A stretch of DNA of 64,000 nt from Rotaria sordida (GCA_905250125.1 CAJNOL010000950.1:1-64000), one strand, 5' to 3'; positions 49,201 to 63,000 are shown, numbered from the stretch's first letter. The notes: generated by a model not told the origin, from the letters alone. Made by a program: numbers and translations.

Positions 49201-52200
49201 CGTAATAATAGACAGAATTTATTAGGTAATAATATCAATTTGCACTTCGAGTACAATTTGGTACCTGAATCAAAGGAACAAAAAAATGTCATTGATCCAC
49301 CGCAAAAGAATTAAATACTAAAAATAAAAATTTTCCTTAATAGTAAATCATGATATAAATTTTATTTTACTTGACCAATTACAATTCAAATTCGATTAAC
49401 CCTTTACCCCCCCCCCCCCCTTGGTCACTGGAATGATCATTTGTAGGACGATTGCAGAAAATAAAGGAAGCATAGAATTCAAAACCTCTAAGAGCACTAT
49501 TTGTAGTAAACTTCATGAGCTATCGACTAGTAAAAAAAAAGATCTTTTTCGCTGTGCTAGTGCCGAGATATACAACTTATAAAATCGATGATTTTCAAAA
49601 AAAGTAAAAACTGGAATTTTTTCGGTAAAATTCTTTTTCTACCTCTAGACAATATATATCTTGGCGACGTGTTGCGTGATTTACATCAAAGAAAGTGTCC
49701 ACTAGTAGATTATATAAGTTTCAAAAATTTGAAAAGCATTAGGTAGGCAAGATGTGGTAAAGCATCGAATGGTCACTGAAGGACTTCCAGAAAATCAATC
49801 CTTAGCTTTTGGCCGTCTACAATCCGAAAATAAAGTTTTGTTTAAACTACGTAAAATTATAGAGTGAACAATTCTCTACAAAATAAGACGTCCACGAGCT
49901 CTCTACGACGTTTTTTGGCCGAACTCCGTCGGTATTATGGAAAGTTCACGAAATTTTTTGCAAATCGATCCCCCTACTCCCCCTCAACAAACTACCCTAA
50001 AACTCAAGTGTGCGTTTGATCGATCTGATCGTACTTTTAGCATATTGGAGGCACCAATACTGTATTCCAATGGCTGTTTCATCAATAGCTCTTCTAGAAC
50101 CTATATGGGGGGTAAAGGGTTAAGAAAATTCAACTTTGTCATAATCTATAGGTTGTCGAAAACAAAAAAATCTATGTATATCATCAGAAGAATAGGAGTA
50201 TAATTCAAAGTTCAGATCACATGAACGAAAGAACTATTCAAACACTTCCTCTGATAGGAACTGATCTGTTCAAACAATTTAGTTCCGAAAGTTGAACTGT
50301 CCGAAAAATTTTGTTTTGTTTTGTAAATGATATTTCAGTAACAGAACAAAGGTCTTTTATACCTTTCTCAAAACTAGAACAAATATTGTTGGGAAAGATC
50401 AGTTCCTTCAATAGATATGAATCCTTTTTTATGGCAACTATGAATTTTAAACAATAAGATATCTAAATTTTTTCTTAACAAGTTTATCATTTTGATCTTT
50501 GAGTTATCACTAACATATTTCAATAAATTTCATATGTATTTTTCTATTTAGCATCTAGAATAATTACATCAACATCTTATCCAATGACTCCTCCACTTGC
50601 AGGCATTCCAGTAAGATTATTTTTTTTTTTCGTTATTGTATCATTTCTCTTATGAAAAATAAAAAACCAACAAAACTTTAAATCATTTAGAGAATAATTG
50701 GTAATATTCCTCAATCATCATCATCATCAATAATACTTCCAACAATTGTTTCATCAACAATGACAATATCACCTATACATGATCGATCATTTTATATATG
50801 TAAAGAATTATTAATGACTGAACGAACATATAGAAAAGATCTTGAAGTAATTGCTGAAAATTTTCGTCGTGAATTAATGATTGTTATTAATCAACAACAA
50901 CAAGATTTATTTATGGATGAAGAATATAATTTTGAAAATGAAACATTAATACATTTATCTGATGTTTTATTTATACATTTAATACCTATTTATAAATTTC
51001 ATATATATTTTCTTCGACAACTTGAACAACGAATGGCAATTTGGTAATAAAATAAAATTTATCTATAAATTTAAATTGAAAATTTCTTTTTTTTTTTTTT
51101 TAAGGGAAACTCGTTCTATACCGGGTAATGAATTTATCAATATTGATAAAGTAATTCCACAAATTGGAGATTTAATTATGAATTTAATTGAAATTTTACC
51201 GGTAAATTATTTAAATATTTTTATTTTTCTACAAAAACAAAAAAAAAATTTTTTATTTTATATTTAAAATAGAGATATGAACTTTATATAGAAAATTATG
51301 ATTGTTTATTAACAGAACTTGAATATGTTCTTAAACATAATCGACGTTTTGATATGATTTATAAAGAATTTGAATCAGAAAAATTTTGTTATTTATCATT
51401 AATGTCATTTTTAATAAAACCATTACAAAGACTTTTACATTATGAATATTTACTTGAAAGTAGGATATTTTTTTTTTTTTGATAAAAATTTATTTTTTTT
51501 TTTTAGAATTACTTATTTATTATAAAAATCATAATTATGAAAATGAATATCAAGATTGTTATGGAGTTTTTATTAAAATACAAGATCTTATTGAAAATTT
51601 TACTGAATCATTAACAATCATAGTATGATGATTTATCTATTTAAACAAACCTAAATATAGAGATATACTTAAAGCATACGAAAAATGTAGATTTTTGAAA
51701 AAAAAACTTTCTACCTACACACAATTAATTTATTTCTAGAAGTGTGTTTTATTCAGATTTTTCTCTTCCGGAAGGACGAACACTTATTTTTGGGAGTACA
51801 GATACCTCGTACGTGTTTCAATTAGCACAAGCTCTAGTAGGGCAAACTAAATGTTCGAAGATGCGCTGTTCTCCCTGGATAAAATACTATTCTATAAATA
51901 TGTTGAAGATATCTTTTGAATCATTTTGATTAGAGCAGTCAATACAATTATTAAGAATAGTTTGATTAGTTACATTTAGTAGTCAGATATAAAATAATGT
52001 TAAATCGATAGAATAAAGTAAGTAGAAAATTATGTATGTTTAGAATTTGTAATAAAAATTTTGATTGTCCTAATTAGTAGTTAGTAATATTTGCCTTGTC
52101 ATTCGGTTAATTAATAGTTTTAGAGAATTTTCGGTATATGATCAATCATTAGAAATTTCCTTTTTTTTTAAGAATATTTGACTAGCTTACTTGAAACAGA

Positions 52201-55200
52201 TACAAAACATCGTTAGGAAATATATTTAATTCAATAAATTGTAGTTGAATGAGATATTTCATTAGAAATCTGTCTAATACAAAGAATTTGTGCTTATTTA
52301 TGTATAAAAAGGCTGTTAGGGTAATCTTTACGAGATTAAAATATGAAAGATAATGAAGCAGCTGTTGCTAATTACCAAGAAATTATTTCATTCTATCTAT
52401 TTTGGCACATATTTCTTTAATATCCTTTTACTTAATCCTTCAGAAATATAATATGGAAGTAATTCATACATTATAATAAGATGTTATTGATATATGACTC
52501 TTGATCGTATGTCAACAAGGTCTGAGGATGATTCAAAATTTTTATCCCTATACTTCAACACTTCTTTTTAGATCGTATTTCAAAAAAATATAGAAATTGA
52601 TACCAACAACTTCATGTAATCGATTATATTGAATAAAATTTAATTGATCAAAAAACAGTTCCTAATCGTTGTATTGAGTACTACAATACTCTCACACATT
52701 TCTGATCTGTACTTTTGGTATATTCGAAGCAGACAAAAATATAATAATTAATCAAAATCTCATCTTTTCGATTGTCTTATTATTAATAGAATGTTGAAAC
52801 ACTTGAATATTAGTTCTGTATGTTTAGATGAACAATAAGAATGCGCTGTCTTCGAAGTCTTAAAATTCACTATTTGTTTTTTCTGAGATAGACATATCGT
52901 ATTAACAAAAGATGAAATAATCAATAGTATTTGTTAGAAATCTTAATTGGTATTACCTTTACACTAATTCTAGTTTATAAAATGACTGAAGATAATTACT
53001 GACATTTTCTGCAATTGACAGTATATTAACTATCAACTGATGATAGGTTCAAAACAGAAAGTCGACCAAATGTAAATCAAAATAAAATAAGACTTGAAAA
53101 AGTTTTTTTTTGTTTAATAGTTCTTGTGCTTTTGACATGTTCTAAATTTATTAGTATAATATCAAACTGTTAAAGTTGTGTATATGTCTTTTCCATTTTC
53201 TTTTGCAATGACATAAAACAATTAGACATGCTGTGATTTGGTTAGAAATTTCAAGGTCCTTATATATTACATGAACCTTATAGTTCAATTTCTAAGAAGA
53301 AATTTCATAATTATTTTTAGTTAAATCGACAAAAATTGATGGAACTTCAACGTGATTTGATTGGTGTTGAAAATCTTTCAAATCAATATGATCGCGTAGG
53401 ATGATATATTTTGTTATCTTGAACAAAAACAAAAAAAAATTCTAATTTTTTGATTTCAGCATTTTATACGTGAAGGTTGTCTGCAAAAATTATCAAGAAA
53501 AGGCTATCAACAACGAATGTTTTTTTTAGTAAATTTATTTTTTTTAAAAAATTATTTATAAATAAAATTTTTTTTTTTTTTTATTTAGTTTTCTGATGTT
53601 TTACTTTATTGTGCGCGTAGTTCTAGTCCAGTACTTAAATTTAAATTACATGGTGAACTTTCATTAAAAACAATGACAGTACGTATTATCTCTTTATTAC
53701 AATATTAATAATAATAGTTCGTTTTTTTTCTCTAGGTTGAAGATACTGACGAACGTATTCAAATTCCAAATTCGATTACTATCTATGCTGGTAATCGATC
53801 ATTAATTGTTGCAGCAAGGTATTTTATTATTTAGTTTTTAGAATGAACTGGCATATTAAACAATCATAGGAAAATATTTGTTAATAAGTTCGAATTCGGA
53901 AACTAATCAGCTAGTTTAGACACTATCGTGGATTTGCCCAAGTATTTATTGAAGTATATGAATAATCATAGAAACATCCTACAATTCATATTTGAGTATT
54001 TCTGATCACTGTTGACTTCTTTTTAGGATGGTTGGATACCTTCGATTTTTGCATCATTATGTCTAGATCCACCGTAGCCAAGTCTGAAAGCGTTTCTTTT
54101 GGCTTATTTCTACTTCCGTTTGTTAATTAATTGAAAATGATCGAACCCAAACGTTCGGATTCGGTACATAAATTTGCAAACTTTAAGTACAGATTATGTC
54201 AAGCTTGCAGAAACGAAAAATAAAATGAATCTTATACAGTTGCGATTTCAGCTATTAGTTCATGATATAGTGTAAGATTCTCTAGTTAATTTCATAAGAT
54301 GAGACAAGCTAGATCTATATCACAATCTGGTAAACACACATCATAGACTGAATATTATTCGAAATAATATTTATACATAACTTGCCTAAGAATATTCTAA
54401 ATTTTCATACTACCGAACTTCAAACAAATTTGAACTTGATATAAATCTATTTCGTCTGTACATCGAGTCTTTCAGTTCAACAATAACTTTTAGATCGTAC
54501 ATCGTATAACTAGATATAAATAAAATAGTCCCGGAACCGGGACGAAACTTTTTTTTTGATTGGATCTGTGGTCTAATTGTCTTTTCGACTGGGCTCGGGA
54601 CCAAATTTTCTTTTTGACCGGATCCAAAGCCAATTATTTTTTCAGTCGGGACCGAAACCAAAATTTTATTTTTTTGACTTGGCTCAGGATCAAATTTCTC
54701 TTTCGGCTGGTATCAGGATCAATGCTTGGGAACAAGATCTTTGATAGTCGTGTAAAACTTGCATCAAATGTCATGTTGTCACAATTTATGTGTTCTAGAT
54801 AGATATGGGCAAGATAGTCTTGATTTCATCGAGACCAAAAGCGATTGACCCTGCTCATGTCTAGTTAAAACTAAAGTCTAATCAAATCATTGATTTCATA
54901 TTAAAAATAGAATTTTTGTTTTATTTCATTCTTCTTGTAAATTTTGTCTTCTAGTTCGGAAATTGAAAAGAATAAATGGTTATATGATTTAAAATCAGCT
55001 ATTGCAAATGTTAAAATCAATATTGATGATTATAAAAATCAATATGCAGCTACAATAAAATCCAATAGTAAAAAACAAAAAAATAAAATAAAATTATAAA
55101 GTTGTTGTTTTTTTTTGCTTGTTAATATTCTTTAGCATCATCTGAGAATCTTGAACATTCTATAGTTGGTACACTTGATGAAGATGATTCTAATCAAATT

Positions 55201-55731
55201 GATCGTTCATCTTTTCAACATCGTGCTAATACAACAATGCATGTATGTTGGCATCGAAATTTATCTGTATCAATAAATGATCATCGACAAGCAATTAAAA
55301 ATCAATTAAGTGGTTATTTATTACGTAAATTTAAAAATTCAAATGGTTGGCAAAAATTATGGGTTATTTTTACAAATTTTTGTTTATTCTTTTATAAAAC
55401 TTATCAAGTAATTTTTTGTATCAAAAATTTTATTCTTTTATTTTTTATTATTCTTTAAATTAAGGATGATTTTCCATTAGCATCATTACCATTACTTGGT
55501 TATCGTAGTTCATTACCATCAGAAACTGATGGTGTTAATAAAGATTTCGTATTTAAATTACAATTTAAAAATCATGTTTATTTTTTTCGAGCTGAAAGTC
55601 AATATGCTTTTGATCGGTAAATAATTAATCTTTATTTTACTACTACGATTGTTGTTGTTTTTTTTTTATCAATTAGATGGATGGAAGTTGTTTCAAGTGC
55701 AACGACAACAACATCTAGTCAATTAATCTAG
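43256..55731 (+). CDS. FARP-type FERM, RhoGEF (DH) and double-PH protein (1186 aa, 24 exons)
   Basis: Twenty-four exons join in phase: 43256-43348, 43696-43800, 43867-43979, 44033-44130, 44183-44306, 44359-44602, 44668-44903, 44960-45357, 48005-48239, 48499-48598, 48661-48754, 50552-50610, 50691-51043, 51105-51201, 51273-51459, 51507-51622, 53321-53395, 53460-53528, 53589-53678, 53736-53818, 54955-55067, 55136-55407, 55465-55616 and 55677-55731. Residues about 15-305 are a FERM domain ([59 protein letters not shown]), followed by a FERM-adjacent box with [10 protein letters not shown] Ser-rich linker leads to a DH domain (about 660-885, [17 protein letters not shown]). Then come a first PH domain (about 905-1020, [18 protein letters not shown]) and a second (about 1080-1180, [18 protein letters not shown]). 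This order is unique to FARP1/FARP2, which link semaphorin/plexin and membrane signals to Rac or Cdc42. It is slightly longer than vertebrate FARP1 (about 1045). The long introns carry repeats. Confidence 0.93.
43600..43650 (+). repeat. (GATT)n-type tandem repeat in FARP intron 1
   Basis: About twelve GATT/GACT/GATC tetranucleotide units in tandem (TTGATTGATTCATCGATTGA and onward). This is a simple microsatellite. Confidence 0.85.
45420..45690 (+). repeat. Dispersed repeat family copy A (FARP intron 8)
   Basis: About 260 bp shared with 52343-52590 in the same orientation and 60370-60560 in reverse. Landmarks in order are GCAGCTGTTGTTGCTAATCA, TCTACTTTGG, ATATTTCTTTATCATTC, ACAAGATGTTATCGATATA, CAACAACATCTG and TTTACCTCTATACTTCAACA. 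There is no ORF. It may be a short non-autonomous transposon. Confidence 0.65.
49396..50123. mobile_element. piggyBac-like non-autonomous element with TTAA ends (FARP intron 11)
   Basis: The element of about 728 bp begins TTAACCCTTTACCCCCC and ends GGGGGGTAAAGGGTTAA, a perfect terminal inverted repeat of 13 bases plus TTAA on both sides. Insertion at TTAA and CCC-type termini are diagnostic of piggyBac. The interior (for example GAGCTATCGACTAGTAAAAA near the left and CCAATGGCTGTTTCATC near the right) matches the older copies at 8007-9013 and 21964-22471. It has no transposase; the open frame over 49937-50203 has no recognisable domain. Confidence 0.8.
52343..52590 (+). repeat. Dispersed repeat family copy B (FARP intron 16)
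   Basis: It matches copy A at 45420-45690 in the same order: GCAGCTGTTGCTAATTACC, TCTATCTATTTTGG, TTTACTTAATCCTTCAG, TAATAAGATGTTATTGATAT, TATGTCAACAAGGTCTG and TATCCCTATACTTCAACA. It has diverged by scattered substitutions and indels. Confidence 0.65.
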
Positions 55732-56002
55732 CTGATAAAATTCTCATGTGTTTTCTTTTTTTTTGTTTTTTGTTCAACGATAAAAAGAGGGGAAATGGGT
55801 TATTTTTAGTTTGTTTTTTTTTTTTGCTTTGTATTGACACTATGTGGTGATTGTTCTAACATTATTCATTTCTTTTTTTTTTTTTTGTTTTGTATAAAAT
55901 TTTATTGTTGTATTGTTTGAATACTATTAGACAAAATGCAAAAAATTTTATTTCTTTTCTTATGCAATGATATTCATGAAAAACAAAACAATCTTTTCAA
56001 AA

Positions 56003-56022
56003 AAAAAAAAAAAAAAAAAAAT
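56003..56022. repeat. Poly-A run between convergent FARP and FOXRED1 genes
   Basis: A run of about 20 A lies in the 328-bp interval between the FARP stop (55731) and the FOXRED1 stop (56060). The interval is otherwise T-rich, with ATAAAA-like signals, as expected for two overlapping 3' ends. Confidence 0.7.
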
Positions 56023-56059
56023 ATCAAAATCGTTGTTGATAAAATTTTATATTTTATTT

Positions 56060-59000
56060 TTAAACAATCATCGGTTCAAATATAGGAGTATTATTAACAA
56101 CACGTTGAAAACCAAAACGTGTTAAATCAATTGATGTATATTTAAAATCCGTTATAAATTCAGATAAAGCACGACCAATAGCAGGTGCATGTTGTAAACC
56201 ATGTCCACTTGAACCATTAGCAAAAAAGAAATTTTTTTGTTGTGGATGTGGACCAATAATAAGACTGTAATAAAAGAAAAAAATCAAGATTAAATTTTAT
56301 TTGAAATAATTCAATAAAGTTTTTATTTACTTTTGATCAAAATAATTGTAATCATAAAAACCACACCAGGCATTTTTCAGCTAGAAATTTTTTAAAGAAT
56401 TTCTATGAGATTTAATGTTCACATATAATAACGGCTAGTAGAATGTGATATTGAACTAAACTGTAACAGTTACCTAAGTGAGACTACAAGCATTTTTTTT
56501 CAGAGATACTTTCAAAGTAAAACGTTTGTCGATTTTTATTGAAGTATTTAGCAAAAAAAAATGAAAATTGAGATGCAAAGATCTAGAGTTTTAATTTCGA
56601 ATCTCAATAGTGAAAATACAAAAATTTTTCGTTCAAATTAATTTTTTACTACTCTCGAACAAAAACGAAAACAAAATTTCTAGGACCATCATATTCGAAA
56701 TGAGCATTAAATTATGGTGTTCACTCATTAGAAATACTTTCCAGCGAGTCAAAAGTGAACAAACATCTTATCTGAAAACTTTCCGATCATCTGTTATAGT
56801 AAATAGTTATTCATTTTTTGATTGTTGTTAACCTTTTACTCTTCTTGGTCATTGAAGTAGCCTGTTGTAGAACGATTAAAGATTTCACTTTTCGATCGGA
56901 AAATGTTTATTTAATGAGCACTAGTGAGTAATAGAAAAGTCTCGAATGATTTGGTTTTGCGAGTCTTTGTTCTTGAGATACTAAAACTGTTACTGGGTTT
57001 GTCAACAAAAAAAAGCTGTACTCTCTCATTCAGATTACGTGGAAAATCAATTTTCAACTTCAAACTATGTACGAACAAAGTTTTCAACGAGATTAATTCT
57101 TTGGACAAGTTATAACGTTTTCTAGTATCTCCTATTCTGAGATATGGACTATTCCAAATAAGAGCCCGTTCGGTTCAAAATTTTCTGACTCGAACCAGGC
57201 TTTGAAATTTTCTAATTAATCGGAATCGGATAGTCGTACTGAAGATATGAGATAATTTTTTTTTCCGATTTTTTGTTTATGCAAAGTTTGAAGTCGAAAA
57301 TCGATTTTTCATATGACCTGAAGGGAACCATAGCTTTCTGTTCAAAAAATCCAATAAAATTTTCAATATCTCAAGAACGAAGGTTCAGAAAATCAAACCA
57401 TTCTAGATTTTTCTATTCCTTACTAGCATTCATCAAACGTCTTGATCGAAAAGCGATTTAACACCTGGAAAGGTTCTCTCGTAAGTAGAGGATGTCGATG
57501 TGAGTATGTGTATGAGTAGCTATGAGTCTGTCGTTCCTCATGAACTTATATCAGTAAAATATGGTGCTGTAATTTTTCATATCCCTTTTTTTGTATTAAA
57601 TCGGTATATATAGTACTCGACCTTTGCTATACAACTATATAATCAAATTATTCGTCTATCAAATGTAAAATTGAATACATTTATTTTGAATATTTTACGA
57701 TAATTTTTGTTAGTATTACTAAAAGTATGGAATTGTATAAAACATTAGACAACATATTGAATACTAGATTAATAGAGTTATATTTTCTATATTCGAAGAC
57801 TATTGATTTATCGAAAATTTTATATCTATACTAGAGTCCTACATCGGAATCAACAATGAGATCTTTATATTTACTGTACAAACTGATGTACGGTTGAAAT
57901 TTATCTAATATTACTATTGTGACTTGTCTATATTTGTATAGGACATAAATTATTATTTCTATTCTTACTTTTAAAGTTTCAAAACTTGGTATTCGTTTAG
58001 CTAATGCTGGCCAAACTTGTTCTTCAAATATAGAATAATCAACTTCTAAATTATCTTCTGATATATCATTTTCCTAAAAATACAAAAATTAATCTAATAT
58101 TTAAAAAGAATATTCTCTTTTTTTTTTTTTTTTTGAGTTTATTTACTTCATTTGGACTACATCCACAAATATATGTATTTCCTAAACCTTCTGGTCGAAA
58201 ATAAACACCAGTTATATCAACAAATAATGGAGCCAATGGACCAGGTCCATTCAATGATTCAAATACAAATATATAACGTTTTCTAAAGAAAAATTATAAA
58301 ATAAATTTTTATAGAATTATTAATCATTAATATAGTTCTATATATTTTAAATATTAATTATATTTAATGATTTGATAAAATAAATTTAAAAACCTTGAAA
58401 TATATTTAACTCATATCTTCATTGATATGTTATTTTTATAATATCGTATTGATAAAATACCTTGCACACATGACAAACAAATATGGTTTCATCAATGAGA
58501 CACAAAAAAAGAAAAAAAGAAAAGAAAAGAAAAAAGACGAATAAATTAATCAACGTCAACGTCTTTTTTCTTATCATATAAGACTGAATAGCATAGTGAA
58601 TAGTCATACAAAGAATGTAATGCTTGAATGATTCTACTTTCGTTTGTTACGTACAGTCTTTTTTTCTCTCATTATATATCAATCATAGTCCTTCAAATTG
58701 GTTGAGAGAAAGACAAAAAAAGTTGCACTTCAAAAGTTATTTGTTATTATAATCAATTTTTAAATCTGAATAAATTATAATTGATGGATGCAGATGGTTT
58801 TCCTATAGCAACAATTAGTGGTAGAAATATCGTAGATGATAATACTACACCAATTAAATCAACAAAACGTGGTAAACGTGCTCCACTTTGTCCAGTTAAT
58901 TCAAATGGTAATAAGGAAAATGGAAATTTATCAATGTCATCATCATCATCACCATCACTAAAATATATTTCAACTTCAAAAAATAATCAATCACTAAGTT

Positions 59001-59985
59001 TAGAAACATCAATTCATTCTGAACATTCAAATTCAATAAAAACGGATCTTAGTAAGAAATCTGATCATTATGAAGTAACTAGTACTGTAGATGAAGAGGA
59101 TACATATGAACAAGAACAAAAATCTATAGATCAAACATTAAATCCATCAATGTTTGATCGTGAAAATACAATGGTTTCATCATATACAACAGGTGGTGAT
59201 AATGATGTTATTGAAATTCATCAATTTAGTACGGCTGATGTTGATGCTTATCTTGATATTTATTTTGAAACACTTGATAATCGTTTACGACGTTATATTG
59301 GAGATGATGAACATTTACAACGATTTCGTGTAGCAATGAAAAATCGAATAAGTAAAAAAAGCAATAAAGATATTTGAACAAACAAAAAAAAGATCAATAC
59401 TTTTCTTTTTTTTTTCCTTCTCATCATCATCATCATCAGATTCGAATCCAAATGCACGTGAATATCAAAATGTTCTTCTTGGTAAAATTAATGGTGAAGT
59501 TTTAGCTGCAGTAACAATGTTATTTCCAAAAGAATCACCAACTGTATCCGAAACATCAGATATTGAACCACAAAATAATTGTTTATCATCAATGCATCGT
59601 TGGATGACACGAAAAGCAAATTATATTCCAACAAATATTGATGAATGTTATATTGAAATGATTGGTGTTAAAAGTGCTTATAGAAATCATGGTATTGGTT
59701 CAGCTATGCTTGAATGTGTTGAACAATATGCACGACAAGCTGGTGCAAGTTTATTAACAATACATATAAATGGACAACAATTACGAAATTATTTTGAACG
59801 TTTTGGTTTTATTAATGATACGAAAGATAATTCACAATTTTGGAAATGGATTGTTGAACGACAAAGTATTTATAAATTATCAAAAGTTCTTCCACCGGAA
59901 GAAGATGATGCCTATCGTCAAATGGGTAGTTATACTAGTGAGAGTCTGGTAGAAAGTAATCATGAATAATAGAATCATTATTTTA

Positions 59986-60024
<39 letters not shown>

Positions 60025-63000
60025 AATGTAAATAAAAAAAATAATAAGATTATTTTTGTTTTACCTTGGTTCAACAGGTAATGCAACTGGATATTGATCA
60101 CTAACACCAATACCAGCCATTTTTGCTACTTCACCAGCCCAAGGACCAGCAGCATTGATAACAAATGTTGTATCCATTGGATATATTCTATTATCTTCAG
60201 CAGATAGAATCTAAATAACGTGTCAATATAATTGAGTGAAGCTATATATGGAATAAGTCATAATCCTTATCGATCAAGAGAAAGTAATTTCACAAATACA
60301 GTATTAATTGATATAAGTAAAATTCTTGTCATAAATTCATGACATTTTTCGAAATACACTCTAAAAGGACATAGCATGATAGGGATGAAAATTTACGTTT
60401 CGCTTCTATAGGCCGTGACAAATGCTAATTAGAGATCATTAAAGACCGTAGCAAGTGTTGTTGATATCCAATCAAAGACAGTATATTAATAACATCTCGT
60501 TTTAATATATGAACTACTGTCTTAACAATAGCAGCTACATTGTGATTTACATTTTAATCATATGAGAATTGCGTTTGATTTAAGAAGTAATAGGCTTTTT
60601 CTTTTTTATCATTCAATTGAAAATAAGAATCTCTGAATGTAAATTTTATTCATTTGAAATATTTTCTATAATAATTGAAGAGCAATTGCCAATGACATTA
60701 CTCATATTTGTTGTTGTTACAGATGTATAGTTTTACAAAAATTTTCAGTAAGAGAATGTTATGAAAATTATTACTCAAGTTTTCAATGTAAAATTTTTCC
60801 AAATAGTCTCAAAGAAAAGGTTTTTACCAACATAGTTATATGTAAGGAAGGAGCTTAGTCATGTATCTATAAAAAGAAGTCATCTGCATCAGTATACATT
60901 TGTTATGACGCAAGTATGTTTCTCTTTTTAACTGTGTTACAACACTCATTTACGATCATGATTCACAATATGCACATGATTCATCTTTATTTTGGACAAC
61001 TACACTCATGATAACTACTTTCAACAAAAACAAAAACCTCCCGTTTTAGTCATACAAACACACCACATAGTTAATCATAACATATGAAGAATGTTATATT
61101 CTATTCGTTGATAGTTATTGTTCCTGCAATACTGTTCAAAATTATAAAGTCAAAGTATTTTTATTTTTTATTTTCTATAATGCTAAATATTTAAATCAAA
61201 TCCAAGTAGTACTTAGAATAGTCAATGAAGTTCTCTATCGAATGCATTCTATACCAGAGTTTCATGGATAGACGATGAGAGGGAGGTTTCTGGAAGAATC
61301 TGTGAAAATCAGTTTTTGAGTGTATCGACTTAAAGAGCACAAAATTCTCAATACAATGAGAGATTGCTGCATTTTCTATGACCTTCTGTTAAAAAGTTAT
61401 CAGAATCACAAAAAAGAAAAAATGCGTTTTTTTGGTAATGCTATGGTAAATTTCGCTTTGTCATGCTTATGACTTTTCAAGGAAATGTGGCAACCCCTCA
61501 TTTTATTCAGAATTTTATGTTTTTAAAGATGGCATTCTTAAAAGAATAATTTTCAGTCTTCTAGGATCCGAAAACTACCGTGTTCGATTTCCAGACACCT
61601 TTCTCTCATCGTCTATCTATAAAATTTCGGTATGAAATGTACTTGATAGAAAACTTCATTGGCAATTCAAACCACTATTTGGATTTAATTTAAATGCTTA
61701 ATATCATAGAAAAAAAAAGTCAAATTTTTTATTTTTGATCAGTACTGTAGTGGTTCATCGACACTACTGTGCCCAAAGATGTGTGGAGCGGGTGTTTAAA
61801 TAGGGGTATGGCGAAAGGTGCAGGTGTGTGGCAACTCTCGTGTGCTGGAGATGTTCATCACGTCAGTTGTCCGAAGAATTTAATCATTATTTTTTCAAAC
61901 ACCAAAATGCTACAGGCATCCACAGGAATGCTAGAAGCTTCATCAGACATGCTATTAGCACTCCGACGGATGTCTCTAGCATTCCTTAGGATGACTATCG
62001 CATTCTGGTGTTCCAAAAAAAAAACGAAAAAATTTTTTGGACAGCTGAGTTCCATCAACTGAATATTTGAACCAGGTCTTGATCTGATCTCATTGAGCTG
62101 GAACTGTTATATACATATTTTGGGAGGATTGGTGTACGGATGGGGAAAACGTATATTTGGGTGTGGATAAAGAGAACCAATACACTTCACACCTACACCT
62201 ACATCCAGCTACTCCCCACTAATACTCACACGTATACAGTTTTGCGTGAAACTGTTGTATCACGATTGTAGCATTCATATTAGGATCAACTTACTAAAGC
62301 TTTATCCAATTGATTTTCTATAGTTCCATCAGCCCATACTCTTTTCACTTTATCGAATCCAACAAGTTCCGCTATAAATTATCAAGAAAAAAAAACATTA
62401 AATATGAATGATTCTCGATAATTTATTCGTATAAACAAACCATTAAGATATAAAACACCAAGTGATAATGCTTTTTGTCGAAAAGCAGTTAAGAGAGCCC
62501 ATGGATCTAACCAACCTTCATTTTGAATACCTAAAATGCAATCAATTTGAATTAATTAAAATATAATCTAATTTAATTTTACCAAAACAACCAATTTCAA
62601 TACCATCTGTATTTAACCAAGGAAATTGTTTTTTTAACATATTTGGTGTCAATAATTTTAATTTTGCTCCTAAAGATCTAAACTATGAATAGGATCCACA
62701 TCAATTTGATAGAATGAAAAAACTTCGAAAGTCAAAAATATCGAAAATAATACTATGTTGTTTGAGAGTAGACACTATTCATGCGTAAGTACAAGAGATC
62801 TTCCTTTCTATTCAATCAATATTATTTATAAATGCAAAAAAGTAATAAAAACTAAATATACAAGAGTTCTTACGTTTGTGTTTGATAATTTTCTTCAAAA
62901 AGTTTAACACTTTTTTCACTTCCACATAATAAATAACCATTATGATGAAATGAAACAGGTACTGGATCATTATCTAAATTGAAAATAATAATTAAAAAAA

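Noticed and set aside
49937..50203. A protein gene inside the TTAA element
   Set aside because: The frame crosses the right terminal repeat into flanking DNA, and there is no transposase or other domain.
54410..54802. Open frames on both strands around the GGGACCGAAACC-like tracts
   Set aside because: The region is internally repetitive (variants of GACCGGATCC/GGGACC with T runs) and lies inside a FARP intron, so the frames reflect the repeat.
56060..56264. L-2-hydroxyglutarate or sarcosine oxidase as the identity of the minus-strand FAD enzyme
   Set aside because: The whole exon set, including the EGWLDPWALL segment and the SGHGLQHAPAIG terminus followed by IDLTRF, fits FOXRED1 better.
62196..62235. 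A true telomere end
   Set aside because: The tract is short and degenerate and lies inside a FOXRED1 intron, so at most it is an interstitial remnant.
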